The position numbers were made by a program, and so were the translations under genes. The notes beneath the pieces were generated by a model that worked only from the letters and a program-made list of their open reading frames with translations, searched no databases and was not told where the DNA came from. A stretch of 64,000 nucleotides of DNA, taken from assembly GCA_015680685.1 (NCBI GenBank), contig MNCI01035621.1:718363-782362 (forward strand), in the 5' to 3' direction. The DNA is from Gnetum montanum. Lineage: Eukaryota; Streptophyta; Gnetopsida; Gnetales; Gnetaceae. Below, piece by piece: positions 40,597-53,700 of this stretch (position 1 is the first letter of the stretch; the number at the start of each line of letters is the position of its first letter).

Positions 40597-41870
40597 ATGG
40601 AAGGGGCTTTCAACACCAAATATACTTGGTCAAGGAGACTAATTATCTTTATCAACTATGGTATCCAATCTCTATATCATATCTACCAAAAAGGTATATC
40701 TTTCATTCTATTTAGAAATAAAAGTATCTACTCTTGCAAGCTTAATAGTATTTTTGATATTAATGAAATGTATGGAATATTCTTCAATGAGATTCTTTCT
40801 TTTCAAAATTTATGCATTGAGATAAAAGATGCTTTTCATGTTAAGGAAATGAAAATTATAATTCTTAATGATGAATGTTCTTATCTCAAGAAAGAAAACT
40901 CAAACCTTAAGGCTAAGGCTTAAAAACTAACCTATGTAAATAACCAAATGAACAAGAAATCCTTGTCTAAAGACCGAAAGCAAATATATGGATTTCTAAG
41001 AAATTTCTTAGAATAAAATAGATTCAATTAATTCATAGGTAAAGAAAGAGGTAAGGAAAAAGTTAAAAAGTAACACCTCAAAAGATTTCCATCTCATCTC
41101 TATGGATCTCACAAATGACAATGTTGGCCTTTTTGATGATGATGATCAATTTGCAAATGTAGAAGAAAAGTATGACCTATTGTGTAATTTGGAAAGTGTT
41201 TGTGTAAAGTTAACTAAGCAAATAAAAGCTATGGATCAAGATATTTCTTCATTAAATTTAACAATTTTTAATCTCACAAAACAAATCTCAAACCTTAGGT
41301 TTGAGAATAAAGAGCTAACTCAATCTTATGAGCAAATCAAGGAAGAACTTGCAAATGTCAAACTTGTAAATGAGAAGTTGGTCAAGGGAAAAGAATCTCT
41401 GCAAATAGTTCTTATGCAAGGAAGAAGTCCAAATGACAAAAGTGGTCTAGGATGTTATCAATAGGAACAAGCACCTACATCAACCTCATCTAAACAAGAG
41501 ACCACTCCAAAAGTTGAGGTAAACACTAGCACTCCAAAGGTAAATTAATTTAATCACAATAGAAAGATTATGTTACTGTTGTAATAGGCTAGGACACAAG
41601 TAATGGAATTGTAATTTAAAATATTATCACTTGAATACCTAGTGATATCATCAGACTCGTTTATCAAATGTGTTAAGAAAGGAAACCTTGAAAGACTATA
41701 AGAAAGCTCAAAAGGATAAGGAAGTGAAGAAATTTTGGTGAATCAAGAAAAAGAACGATGAGAATGAGAAGATACTCTCCAACAAATTTGTGGGAGGGAG
41801 TCAATCCTTGAAGATTGAGGAAGTCTACATAAGATGAGAAACCTTGAAAGAAGAATTTCATTCTCTAGCA
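40597..41870 (+). pseudogene. gag: Element C gag, decayed and N-terminally rearranged
   Basis: Starts MEGAFNTKYTW, whose opening matches the gag start of D, but the UBN2-type core seems largely missing. 41102-41464 is an open stretch with a long heptad-like region (LTKQIKAMDQDISSLNLT), typical of SIRE/Maximus gag C-termini. At 41571-41612 is a CCHC zinc knuckle with spacing C-x2-C-x4-H-x4-C (CYCCNRLGH then stop, WNC). Several stops elsewhere. Confidence 0.75.
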
Positions 41871-43540
41871 TTGTAAGCATCTTTACTTTCTTTGACAAGA
41901 AAGGTAAGTAGATGTAAGTATTTAATATATTTTAAGACTATGGAAAATTAGCTCCAAGTTCTACAAATATTAAGCTAAGCATATTTGATATGATTATTGG
42001 CTATCAAATAAAATGCCATCATCTATGTACATGTGATTATGCTATTTTTTGTATACATATGATCATGATGTGATGAAAAATAACTTGATTATTAATGGTT
42101 GAATGCCATCTTGTGCTACTTTAAGGTTTTTATTGATAAATCATCTTTTGGATTCTTAACTAGATTGTATTAGTTCCAAATTTTTAAAAACCATTGACTA
42201 TAATTCATGGGCCAAAATATTTTTGCTAAACATTCATGACTACTTAAAAATATTTGTATTATGTTCCATATGATTTGGCATAGCTGCTTCCCTAGGAAAT
42301 CATAAAGTCCAATCTCTTTTGAAAGATTTTTGATGTTTGATAATTAAACATTGGATTTTGTACCTTTAACATAATTCATGTATTTTATAAGAAAAGAAAC
42401 ATTTCAATAAGAATTATTTGCTATTTTTATGAGAGACCTCAAAATTGATCTTGATATGACACTCTAGATTTATGGAGACATCACCTAGTCCGTTATGTAA
42501 TTCTCAAAGTATGTGTGACGTTTATGTCTATGTTCTTGTGATGATCCTTGATAAGTTATATATATTTTTTCATGATTGGAAGTGTTTTAGACTTGTTTTT
42601 AGATACATGTCTCCATACATGATCTTAGAATTTCTTTGCAGCATGAAGATCCTAGAAGACTTAAGAGAAAAATAACAATTAGTATCAATCTCTCTACAAT
42701 AGATGTGAGCCTTGAGTGATTATCTCAAATATTTGATATCATAATTGCTAAGCTTTCTATCTTTAGCACCTATATCAAATAATAGGCAAGGAAGAGCATA
42801 TTCATCTGGTAAAGAAAAAGAGCATATTTATTGATCAATTTTTATCTAAAGATGGTCTTTATTGATTAAAGCTCTTGAACTTTATGTGTTATATCAACTT
42901 GTGAGTGCTAAGTTTAGGATTTAATGGTTCATGTCTAACCTTTTGTATGTTGAGAATGTAACATTTTAAGTGCCTAAGATCTTTTTTTGTAAAAATATAT
43001 ATAGAGGCAATTTTTATCATATATTATTTTATGAATTTTCTAGATAATTGGTTGTGATATTTTGATATATTTTGTCTTTTTTAGCATAATAAGATGTATT
43101 GCTTAAACATTGAATATGCATGTTTTTACTCACTTGTCTTGAAATTACTCTTGAATTGTTAGAAGAATATTGGTTTAGAGGTAGGTTTCTTACTCTTAAA
43201 TATCTTTTGAAAAGCTTGAATCAAGTATGTTTCTTGATGTTATGGATAGATGAAAGGCCACTTTTGATAAACACTCATTTTACTTCATTAGCTCTCTGAA
43301 ACTAATGAGATGTGTACTCTTCATATGGTTTCCATGCAAAATGTTTGTTTGTTATGCATATTTATATTATGAAACAATTTTACAAGTGTTTGGATGAATT
43401 CTCCCGGGTACTAACCATACAAGAGGAGAGTTTTGTACCTGTTATGCAATGGCTCTCCATAACTAAATTCTTTTATTCTAAAATGATATATCTTTAATAT
43501 ACAAGTTTATATGCATCATCCTTTTTTATCATGCCTAAAA
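41871..43540 (+). other. Element C internal sequence without pol
   Basis: About 1.7 kb with no RT, integrase or RNase H similarity, AT-rich and full of stops. It corresponds to a similar stretch in D (48090-49810) with related phrases around GAAAGGTAAGT near its start and TCATGCC/GATGTTCAAAAAGGGG near its end. Confidence 0.6.
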
Positions 43541-43579
43541 AAGGGGAGAAGTAGGTAAGATTATACCACATCTTAGCAC

Positions 43580-43959
43580 CAACAACTCAATCCTATATAT
43601 CTTGGCATAAAATCTATACTTTCTGAACCTTACTCTTTATTTCTTATTTAAATAAAGTTATTATTCATGTTGTGTAAGTTATTACTTATGTTTTCATTTC
43701 TATGCTTATTTTCATTTTGGATCTACAACTTCAATTTCATTTTTATTTTCATTTTCATATCTATTTCCATTTTCAAAGTCCTTTTCATTTCTTTTTAACA
43801 TTTCTAGTTACACTTTGATAAGTCCATGGGTGATCAACAAGACCATCCAAGGCACCTTGAATCCCATTTCTAGAGGCTCTTGGGATTTAGAATTAAAACT
43901 ATTCCAACACTCGAATCTTTTGGTTTTTATTGTAGCAACTAAAATTTTCAGCACCAACA
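43580..43959 (+). repeat. Element B 3' LTR, last part
   Basis: Resumes near CTTGGCATAAAATC and aligns with 3870-4219 of the 5' LTR: CTTTATTTCTTATTTAAATAA, TCTACAACTTCAATTTCATTT, and the end ATTTTCAGCACCAACA. Confidence 0.82.
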
Positions 43960-45355
43960 GTTAGGTTGTTCATCAGATAATGATTAGAAATGTTATCCAT
44001 GTACATAAAGATTTTGTATCCAAGCATGTAGTACATGAATTTTTTCAAGTACAAAACTACCTTGAGCTCTTGCTCAATGATGGTATCATTTAGTTATGCA
44101 TCAACAATTCTTTTGCAAGAATAATGAATATAGTATAAACATTTCTAATAATCTAATTATTTAAGCACTACTGCCAATGTGTATATGGATGCATCTATCA
44201 TGATATGAAAGGGTCTAAACTAGTCCGAAGCTCATAGAATAGGAGTCTATATGAGCTTTTGGTTTAATTATTAGAATGCATGCTCACATTTCTTAGTCCA
44301 ATCAAACAACACATCCTTATTTGTCACCTTTACTAGTGATTTAATGATTTTTAAGAAGTTCCTAATGAATTGTTAATAGTAACTAATGTGGCAAAGGAAT
44401 GACCTCATGTATTTCACTATTTTAAGTTTTCTAGTGATTCCCTTGATGACCTATATGTTTTCTAGATCCACCTTGTTCCCTTTCTTTGAAATTTTGTGCT
44501 CAAAAAGTATGCCTTCTCAAATCATTAGATGGATCTCTTACCAATTGACCCTTAGGTTTGTCTCCACACAACATTTCAACATTCTCCTAAGACTATTCAA
44601 GACCTACTCAAAAGTGGCATCATAACTAGTGAATTCATCCAAAAAGACTTCTACATTGTTACTCATTTACTATTGGAAAATGCTAAGCACCAAGCATTGG
44701 AAAGTAATAGGGGTATTGCACAGGCCCAAGAGCATCATTTTGTATGAAAAAGTCCAACAAGGACTTATGAAATTATTTTTTTCTTGATCCTTTGATGTAA
44801 TCTAGATTTAGTTATAGCCACTATAACCATCCAAAAAAATGTGGTAACCATGTCTTGCGATAATATCTAGCACTTGGTCCACAAATGGTAATGGAAAATG
44901 ATCCTTGAGAATTATCAATATAGTCAATATAAAACCTCCATTTACAATCTTTCTTGGGTACAATGATGAGTGGTCTAACCCATTCACTATCCATAATAGG
45001 ATAACTAAATTTAACCTTAAGAATTTTTTCAATTTCATCTTTTGCAACTTGCTTTAGCTTAGTATTCAACCTTCACTATGTCTACTATTTAGATTTCATG
45101 TAGAAGTCTCTATAGATCTGATGTTGGAATATCCTTAGATCTTCTTCTATCAGATCATGATATTACCAAGAAAATGATGTTGGAAATTTATTAACCACTT
45201 TTAGCAACTTTTTCTTTTGTTCTTAAGCAAGATGGGCATTGATGATTACTAGCTTCTTGTTATCAAGATAAGCATATTCTAGATTACTCAGTAAGGCCTT
45301 TTGTTCCAAGGGCTACAATTTGAACAATTCTAGGATCTCCAACTCTTTCCAATCT
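43960..45355 (-). pseudogene. pol: Element F: reverse transcriptase and RNase H, decayed
   Basis: Minus strand from 45069: KQVAKDEIEKILKVKF, PLIIVPKKDCKWRFYID, DHFPLPFVDQVLDIIARHG, FLDGYSGYN (to 44808), then FSYKMMLLGLCNTPITFQ (about 44740), VFLDEFT, and RNase H IIEQELKVVLYLKKF and MYMDNISNHYLM ending at 43960. The remaining RNase H and integrase continue at 2790 on the far side of element B. The upstream side ends at element D. Clearly gypsy; Athila-like by its integrase. Confidence 0.85.
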
Positions 45356-46486
45356 TGACCCTTTGGTATGCAAAAACCTTAAGGAAAATGGAGAAAAGAT
45401 AATATTTATTATGGATGATGTGTCTAGAGCTCATGAACAAGAACTCTACATCATAAGGACTCAAGGAAATGAAATCTACAACGGATTCTCAACATGAAGA
45501 CTTCATACGAAAGATGAGTGCATGGACACATATGGATGAAAAACAAGCTACAAACCAAATGAAGATGCTCCAAGGATTGAAAAGAAGCATAATCAACAAG
45601 AGAAAGCCTTAGGAACCAGAGCTATATTGTTCAGTAGACATCTCCAAGATATAGTAGGCATCTTAGCTGAGAATAATGGATTCATGAGAAGACATCTTCA
45701 AAAAATAGGAGATGTTCCCATTGAAAACAAGACATCTCCCTATAGATGTTCCATTCTTCAAGGAGATGTCTCTAGAGAATTGAGCCTAAACCTAGGTAGA
45801 TGTCCCAACATCGAAGGAGACATATGCATTAGTTGTTGGGTAGTCATTGCATAAATTCTTAGATGTTTTTAGAGACTCTAAAGCTACAAAAAGAAATTAA
45901 TTTTTTGGAAATTGTGCAAGACCTATCAACATCAAATCTATCATAGTCTATTCTATGTTATTGTACTTGTGTTCTTAATTTTTTCATCATTTACTTGATT
46001 ATAGTACCATGCTTTAAAGTAACAAGACTTGTATTTTGAATTACATTCATTCCTTGTTTTTCTTTCTATTTCTTTATTTCCCTATGTAGTTTATATGCTT
46101 CTTGCAAGAAGCCATTGACATTGAGCTTGTCGAGATCCTATAGGATTGAGTGGTTTTGCAACACCAAAATACTCTAAAGTGGAGCTCAATTTTTGTATAG
46201 GTTGTGAGATCCTCTAAACCACACTTTCATCTTGTTGGGACCTTATAGGGTTGGAAGATTTAACAATGAAAAAACTCTTTGTAGCAAGAGTAACTCTTTT
46301 AAAGGTTTTGATGTCCTCAAAATTTCATTTTAAAAGAAACAACTTCTAGAGGTGTGCAAGGAATCTACCCTTCCAATGTGGAGTACCCAAGATATAGAAC
46401 CACATAATTTTTTGTCTATTTTTTATGATAGGTTTGATTTCAATTGGGAAACTTATTCAACCCCCCTTCTAAGTTATCAATCCTCA
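45356..46486 (+). repeat. Element D 5' LTR
   Basis: Starts TGACCCTTTGGTATGC and ends ATCAATCCTCA. AGACATCTCC-like octamers at 45640-45825. Confidence 0.88.
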
Positions 46487-46488
46487 AG

Positions 46489-46500
46489 TGGTATCAAAGC
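46489..46500 (+). other. Element D primer-binding site (initiator tRNA-Met)
   Basis: TGGTATCAAAGC, two bases after the LTR, identical to the PBS of C. Confidence 0.9.
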
Positions 46501-46541
46501 TTGGTACTCATGTGTTCAACATCAACATTCAAGAGTGAACT

Positions 46542-48090
46542 ATGGAGGGGACATCCTACACAAAGCCACCAATGTTTGATGGGTTGTATTTTTCCTATTT
46601 GAGGGAAATGATGCAAGGATTCTTTGAGTCAATGGAGTTTAAGATTTGGGAGTCTATCCTTGAAGGTTACACACCATCTATCAATAGTGCAACAAATCTC
46701 CTCAAACTATGGAGCAAGTGGACATCAAAAGAAAGAGATAAATTTATGTATGATTCCAATGAAAAATATTGTTTATATTATGCATTAAATAAGCTTGAAT
46801 TCAATAGGATAGTTGGTTGTAGAACTAATAAGAAAATTTAGAAAACCTTAGAAGATACCTATGAATCCACATCCACAGTCAAATAATCTAAACTTTTGGT
46901 GTTACAAAGTGAGTATGAAAAACTCAAAATGAGACAAGGTAAAAAGATAAAAGACTATGTCTCTAGTGCTAATGATCTACTTGTAGCAATTAGCGGTACA
47001 TGAAAGGACTTTCCTAAAAGTGATGTACTAATAAATGTGATTAGAACTCTACAACCTAAGTTTAGACCTAAGGTTACAAATATGGAAGAAATTAGGGATT
47101 TCTTGGCCTAAATATTTGAAGAAGTCCAAAGCACTCTTATTTCTTATGAAATGAACCTTATAAGAGAAGGAGAAATAAAAGAAAAGCCCATTCCCTTAAA
47201 GTTAGCATCCAAATAAAAGGAACTGACTGAGCAAGATGTGATCAATGAAGAAAAAATAGCTCTTCTTTCAAGAAGAGTTCAATGACTTCTTGTAAGAAAG
47301 AAAAAAAGTCTGAATTAATTGGACCCTTCCAATCCAATTCTAAAGGTAAGGAAAAAGGTAAAAAAAATTCAAATTCTAATTTTGATCCAATTTCAATAGA
47401 ATGGTGGATATGTGGAGGAAGAGGCTATGCAACCTCTAAATATCCTAGCAATGGTAGGTTGTAATGAAAAGAAAAGATTGATGGGGATATAAAAAAGACC
47501 AACTTCTACACTAGCCGGGATGCTAGCAAAAAAAGTAAAGAAGAAGTGGATAACTATACAAAATATTCTAAACTTATTTGCATGGCTTTAAAAATGAAAA
47601 TCTAGTACAATTTTTTTATGAATCAAGAGGTAAGTATGATGAAAGGTATAGTGAATCAATAGAAGAAATTCTTATCCTACATTATCTACTTAAGAAGGTA
47701 AAGAAAAATATGAATAGAAAATTTTCTAAAATTCATACATTATCTTCCAAATTAATAGAAGAAATCTAAGACATAAAGGCTAAGATTTAATTACCAACAA
47801 CTTTAGATAAAGAGAAATGCAAGGATTCTCAAGAAGGAGGAGTCCACAAAAATCACCCTAGGAGTGAAGATTTGGAAGAAACCCCAAAAGAGGATATAAG
47901 CTCCAAATCAAGTGTAATCAAGTTTAAAAATCCTATTATTCAGGAAAAAAATTATTATTTTTTTGTAAAAATTGTTGAATTAAACAAGATTTTTATTATC
48001 CTCAAGTTGGACAAAATAACATTGATGCTTGGTCATGTCAAAAGAAACCTAGTAAGGATATCTTGTAGGAAATAACTTGGAATGGAAATG
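46542..48090 (+). pseudogene. gag: Element D gag (SIRE/Maximus-like), decayed
   Basis: Starts MEGTSYTKPPMFDGLYFSYL, the usual copia gag opening (PP-x-FDG-x-NY). UBN2-type region: ESMEFKIWESILEGY, then YYALNKLEFNRI, YEKLKMRQGKKIKDYV, VIRTLQPKFRPKV. A decayed zinc knuckle WWICGGRGYATSKYPSNGR near 47400. A lysine-rich part with coiled-coil character follows to about 48075. Interrupted by stops at, for example, 46839 and 46984-47004. Confidence 0.82.
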
Positions 48091-49810
48091 AGCTGAAAGT
48101 TGGAAAAATTCTCAAAAAAATGGATGATACAATAGATGATCATAGAATATTTTTTTTAAAGAACATGGACAAGGGTTGTCATACAAAAGAATTGATGAAT
48201 GAAAAAAAAAAAGAGCAAGGAGGTCCTCCATGATAGAGGACCTCATCTCAAACTTTATTAGTCTTTTCCATTTCAAATGCAAGTAAGGTAAGTCATTGTA
48301 AGTTTCTATTTTCTTACTTACTAATTAAAAATTTGGTCTATCATTAAATAGATTATAAATTTTATTTTTAAAACATATATCTCTATCCATAGGAAAGAAG
48401 ATTAGAATAGTATGGCTATCTCTCATGTGTAGAATCTTTTAGCAGCGTACATGTCATTAGAAAGGCTTATTCATGTATAAAGGTAGAATCTAAAAATCAA
48501 GAATGGTATTGCATCCATGTCTATCATAAATTGCCTCAAATTTAATAATATTGGACTAAGTTCTATAACAAATGTTTAGTTGATTGATCAGGAGGAAAGA
48601 AATATTTGTTTCTATTTTTATCCAAGATTTTTTTTCTTTTTTCATTGAATTACACATTTTCTTTTTAGCGCAAGGTACTAAAGAAATTAGCTTCAGGACA
48701 AAAATAAGAATATATGTAGGGGGAGCTTAGACCTCATAAATTATTATGAAGCATCCATAAATGAAAGTGTGTGAAATTGTTTTTGAAGGCTTATTCATTT
48801 TCTAGTAGAGCAAAATATTTTTGGTTGAATCTTTAAAATATCTACTACTTTGAGTAGTCATCAATTACTTTATGAATATTAGTTTGTAAAAACTATAGCA
48901 TAATTATTGATGCTCTTTTAACCATTCCTTAAAAGCTAGATATCTATGCCATGAAATTAATAAGCCCTTGTTGATGCCTCAAAAGGAGTAAAACATAGAA
49001 TGATTATAAAATCATGTGATATTCATTTATAGCTTATTCAAACTACATGCTCAAAATTTAGAAATTATATTTTTTTAAATTATCTTGAACATAAATTAAA
49101 AGGCTTGACTTATTTGTATTTGGATTAACCATGGGTTACTATCAAGAGTGTAGCTCTTAATTAGAATTTGGTCTATCAGCCCTATTAAACAATGTTCTCT
49201 ACTTAACTGATTTTGTAAATACCTATATCTCTATGATAGTACTGCACACTATGAAAATATATTACTAGAGTACTTATGCCTTCTATTGCTAATATGAACT
49301 ATAGAAGTACTCATATTTTCAATATGAAAGCTTGTTAGGATGTTCTAAAAATGAATGAATAATATACCTCAAGATACATGTGATCCATATGCATATCCTA
49401 GAAATTTCTCTCTCTTAACCTAAAGACTGATCTATAATTTTCTTATGTGTTAGGTGCTAAATGAATGAAATTTGTACATTCTTTTGGTCTATTTTATTGC
49501 TCAACTTCACTCCTTTTTGATGATGTTCAAAAAGGGGAAGAATTTGGTATTATTTTTTATATTATTGGAAATTATTTATTGTGGTCATACTAATAATTAG
49601 ATATGTAGATCAAATTGATTATGCTATTATGGACATCATTTGTAAGTATGTGATTATGATTGTGAAATGATTGAATAACTGTGGTTCATGGAATATAGTG
49701 CACTATTGGAATCTGGTAAATATATTTAAACTAGTGTCATGTGTAATTTTGCAATTAAATGTCTTAATGATTTTTGGAGACTACTAATCCACTTTCTTAA
49801 TTTGTGTACA
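48091..49810 (+). other. Element D internal sequence without pol
   Basis: AT-rich, no coding similarity found. An extra purine run TTCAAAAAGGGGAAGAA at about 49525 lies 290 bp before the true polypurine tract. Confidence 0.6.
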
Positions 49811-49829
49811 TCATTAAAAAGGAGGAGAT
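49811..49829 (+). other. Element D polypurine tract
   Basis: TCATTAAAAAGGAGGAGAT just before the 3' LTR, the form usual in SIRE-like copia elements. Confidence 0.8.
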
Positions 49830-49832
49830 TTT

Positions 49833-50960
49833 TGACCTTTTGGTATGCCAGAACCTTAAGGAAAATGGAGAACAAAGAACACTGGTTATGGATGATGTGC
49901 CTACAGATCATGAATAAGAACTCTACATCATAACAACTTGAGGAAATGAAATCTATAATATATTGTCAAAATGGAGACTTCATAGGAAAGATGAGAACAT
50001 GAACTCATATGGATGAAAATGAAGCTACAAATCAAATGAAGATGCTTCAAGGATTGGAAAGAACCAAAATCAACTAGAGAAAGTCTCAAGAACAAGAGCT
50101 AAATAGTTGAGGAGATATCTCCAAGAAATAGTAGATGTCTCACCAAGACAAATGGATTCATAAGAATACCTCTTCAAAAAACAAGAGATGTCCCCATTTT
50201 CAAGAAGACATCTCTTAAGAGACATCCCATTATCTAAGAAGACATCTATTCATAATTGAGACTAAAATCAAGTAAACATTCCAACTTCAAAGGAGATGTC
50301 TACACTAGCTATTGGGTAGCCATTGCATGAATTCCAAGACATTTTCAAAAACTTCGAAGCAATAAGAAGACATCAAATTCTTGGGAATTGAGTAAGACCT
50401 ATCAACATCAAAGCTATTATTATCCATTCTATGCTATTGTGCTTGTGTTCTTAATTGTCTCATGATTTTCTTGATTCTAGTATTTTCCTTCAAAGTGTAA
50501 GGAACTACAATTTAAGTTACATTCATTCCTTATTTTTCCTTCTATTTCTTTGTTCCCCTATGGGTTTGGTATGCTTCTTGTGAGAAGGCATCAGCATTGA
50601 TATTGTTAAGATCCTATGGGATTAAGTGCTTTGAAATGCAAAAACACTTCAGAGAAAAGCTCAATTTTTGTATAGGTTGTGGGATCCTCTAAACAACACT
50701 TTAAGATTACTGGGACCTTGTTGGTTGGAAGATATCATAGTGAAAAAACTCTTCATAGTGGAGCTCAAATCATGTAAAGGTTATGGTGTCCTCAAAACCA
50801 CATTTTGAAAGAAACAAAGTTTGAAGGTGTGCAAGCTTTATACCCTTTGAGTGTAGAGTGCCCAAGTTTGGAAACCACATAATTTTTGGTGTGTTTGTGT
50901 GATAGGTTTAATTTCAATTAGAAAACTTATTCAACCCCCATTCTAAGTTCTCGATCCTCA
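49833..50960 (+). repeat. Element D 3' LTR
   Basis: Starts TGACCTTTTGGTATGCC, ends TCTCGATCCTCA. AGACATCTC octamers about 50105-50305. Clearly diverged from the 5' LTR, so D is much older than A. Confidence 0.88.
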
Positions 50961-53700
50961 CCCAATCCATCTCAATTTTTTCATAGAAGAGTTGGCTACT
51001 AATCTGCTCTATCTCATCCATGTATTCAATGTAAGTACTTATAAGGCATTCTATTTGTTCCATGCATGTTTTTGAGTATTTTTAGTCATCTATTATTAAC
51101 GACTAGGTAGTAGATGCCTCAACATACTTTTTTCATGCTTGGATGAATGTACTTTGAATGGCCTATATTTTTTGCACACAGTGACATCCTTTGTTACTAT
51201 ATGAGATGTGTGGAACTTGCTTCTTCTGTACTTTGCCAAATTTATTTTTCTTGGAAATTTCCAAGTAAAGGTCTCAAATCCTCATCTTGGCATCAATTTT
51301 TTTGAGTCAAGACATTTCCATTATAATATAAAGGTATCCCTTACAAACATTGACATGGATCGATGGTCATGATATCCTCCACTAATCCCAAGGAAACAGT
51401 GATGGACTAATCCACAAGCTCTATTCTAATATTATATTGTTTTTAACAAAGCAAGGTTCTAAATCTTATACATTTCCTATGAGATTAGATTTACTCTAGA
51501 ACCTTAATCTAGTAGAGCATTTCACTGATCATTCCCAATTATCTATAAGTAGATAAGGTGACTCCCCAAATTAAATTAGTTCCTAGGAAGGTGGACATCC
51601 TTGATTTAATCAGTAACTACATGAATCAACATGATGGTATGCACACTAAAGGATACCTAGTTTCAAGGAGGCTCAATGATGATTCTAGAAGTGCTAGATG
51701 TAGGGTAGCTAGTCACAAGTTTTTGTGAGTGTTTTGATGGACTCTTGGTTCTAAATAAAGTCATCTTTTAAGGTTTAGGCACAAAACCACTTAAATGGCT
51801 ATCTAATTATATGTTAATATCCCTTTTTGCATTTCTTTGATATGGCTATGATGAAGCCTTACCTTGCATAGATGGACTAGCTGGTAAGGGAGTGGTATTT
51901 AATGATGTAGATTGTGGTGATGGATAGTGAGAAGGATAAGTAGAGGATAATCAAGTTGCAAAGTATGGGTTCAATGATATTCTAGATATTAGTAGTGATA
52001 ATTGAAAAGGCTATGGCTTATAAAGCTACAAGGAAATATAGGTTGTTGGACATAGTATCCATAGGTTAGTTGGCGGAGACTACACTTGCCACTATTGGGA
52101 AAATGAAAACCCAACACTTTTAATGCTAGGTGTAGGTGATTCTAGTATAGTTGTCGCTATAACCAATGTAAAACCCATGAAAATACCAATTTTGGCAACT
52201 CCTAAGGCCTTTTTAGCCTTCCCAAGACCAAATATACATATGACATGACTTTTTCCACCTAATAAGTGAGGCTATGATAACTTGTGAGGCATTTTCTAAT
52301 CCAAAAATTTCAATTATATGAGATTATAGCTCATGGCCTACAAACCTCACTTTTTATAATGAAATTACAACCTTAAGTTACTGCTAAAGTTTACAATTCC
52401 AAAAGAGTTACAACATGCATTTTCTTTGTGGTGTTTACAATTTGAAGATTCTCATCTAAGATTCTCACATCTTATCCATCTTAGCCAATATTTCAAAGAT
52501 AAATTTTTGTATCATCAAGGTCTTTCTTTGTACTACTTCATCTACTGGTGCTTCCTCCTTTATGTCATAGAAACATATCTCCCTTTTATGAATGGATTAG
52601 TCTCTATTTCATTCTTTTGCACTCTCCCATTTTCTCAATTCCTCCTCTTCCTTTGCCACCTATTCTATTAATCTTTGGATCTAGAGGGCTCTCATCTTAT
52701 AAAGTCTTCCTTGGTCATAAATCTCATGATTTTTCCTTATTCTATCTTGGATCCCATCTATGATGTGGTGAAGTTATTCCCATTAATAGAATCTATCTAA
52801 TGCATTGGTGTAAAAGAGAGTAGTACCTACTCAAGGCCACATCCAAGGACTTATGATTTTCTTGCTTCCATCCTTGGACCTATTTCCTCAAATTGAATAA
52901 TTTGGAGTATGTTTGGTATTTGTCATTAAATAGCTCCAACATGGTACTTCACCTAAAAATTGGATTTTGGTTTGTGGGCTGGATACCAACTTTCTGCTTC
53001 TTTGATGAGTGTCCGTGGAAAAAAATTGAGATTCTACTTGTCATTTACAATATTTTTTAAGGCACAGGCATCTTAGAAATCTTGCATATGGTATTGTGAA
53101 TCTACATTATATCCTCCTTCAAATTCAGGAATATTTTTCATATCCAATTGTTTGGTTTGACTATCCTTTAGATGATTGGTGGGGATTCTAACTACTTCTA
53201 AAACATTCAACATTTTCTAGTGGCTAGCTATGGTTCATCATTGTTTTTACATCTACATTGGCTCCTATCATGGTTACCCCTCCTATGATGGGTTCTACAA
53301 TGGCTCCTTTCCTAGTGACGATCTTCTTCCTCTAAGTGTCATCTACAATCCTAGCTCCTATCATCATGCTAGTATCTTCTATAATCTCCGTCTTGATCTT
53401 GATCTCTTCTACCTCTTTCACCATTGTAACTTCTTCGATCAAAATTTGACAATGAGGAGGAGGATGATGAATATGAAAGACTAGGAGAATGGTGTTTTCT
53501 AGTCCTTCATCTTTTATTCTTATCCTAATCCTCCTATTTCTCTCTTTTCTTCTCCTTGTCCTTAGATGAATGAATAGGAGTCTTATCTTTTGAGGTTCCT
53601 TGGCCTTTAGACCCTACCTTCACATCACCAATGTTTTCCAATGTTCACTAAAATTATTACTGGAGGATGTCCTTAAAATAAGGAGGGAAATCTATATATT
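50961..53700 (-). pseudogene. gag: Element F: gag and protease, decayed
   Basis: Minus strand. About 53660-53200 is an Arg/Ser-rich region (RSKDKEKKRE, HHSPSLSYSSSSSSLSNFDR, RRDQDQDGDYRRY). About 52950-52650 is a gag core closely similar to the gag of element E (shared phrases CCAAGGATGGAA, TACTACTCTCTTTT, CATCATAGATGGG). About 51560-51290 resembles the end of an Athila-type protease (LVDxSI...LGLVEDIMTID). The remainder is not assignable. It is the 5' coding half of F, separated from its RT by element D. Confidence 0.75.

Larger units (their letters stand above)
39265..43555 (+). mobile_element. Element C: truncated copia-type retrotransposon, gag only, inside the B 3' LTR
   Basis: Has a 5' LTR (39265-40541), PBS, decayed gag and a non-coding tail ending with an AAAAAAGGGGAGAAG purine run near 43540. 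No RT, integrase or 3' LTR. The B LTR resumes at about 43580, but about 350 bp of it (equivalent to roughly 3520-3870) are missing, so one deletion probably removed the 3' LTR of C together with part of the B LTR. Confidence 0.75.
2791..43959 (+). mobile_element. Element B: old Tat-like Ty3/gypsy retrotransposon with an antisense gene, hosting nested insertions
   Basis: The ends are homologous LTRs (2791-4219, and 38543-39267 plus about 43580-43959), with a tRNA-Asn-type PBS after the first and the polypurine tract AAAGAGGGGCCA before the second. Internal order is gag, zinc-knuckle region, protease, antisense gene, tandem array, RT, two RNases H and integrase, the same as element A, with the array extra. 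It was inserted into the RNase H of element F. It now contains element A (8950-25437), a solo copia LTR and element C; without these it is about 19 kb. CpG sites have decayed to TG or CA nearly everywhere and every frame is broken. Target duplication is not recognisable: flanks are TTTGA on the left and GTTAG on the right. Confidence 0.88.
45349..50967 (+). mobile_element. Element D: copia-type retrotransposon with gag but no pol, in element F
   Basis: Two LTRs (45356-46486, 49833-50960, about 1.13 kb), PBS TGGTATCAAAGC, decayed gag, 1.7 kb of non-coding DNA, polypurine tract. No trace of integrase or RT in 3.3 kb of internal sequence. CCAATC occurs at both outer edges (45349-45354 and 50962-50967), a likely target duplication with one base at each end still to be assigned. 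Joining the flanks restores the minus-strand order of F. Such gag-only elements are known in plants as TR-GAG. Confidence 0.85.
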
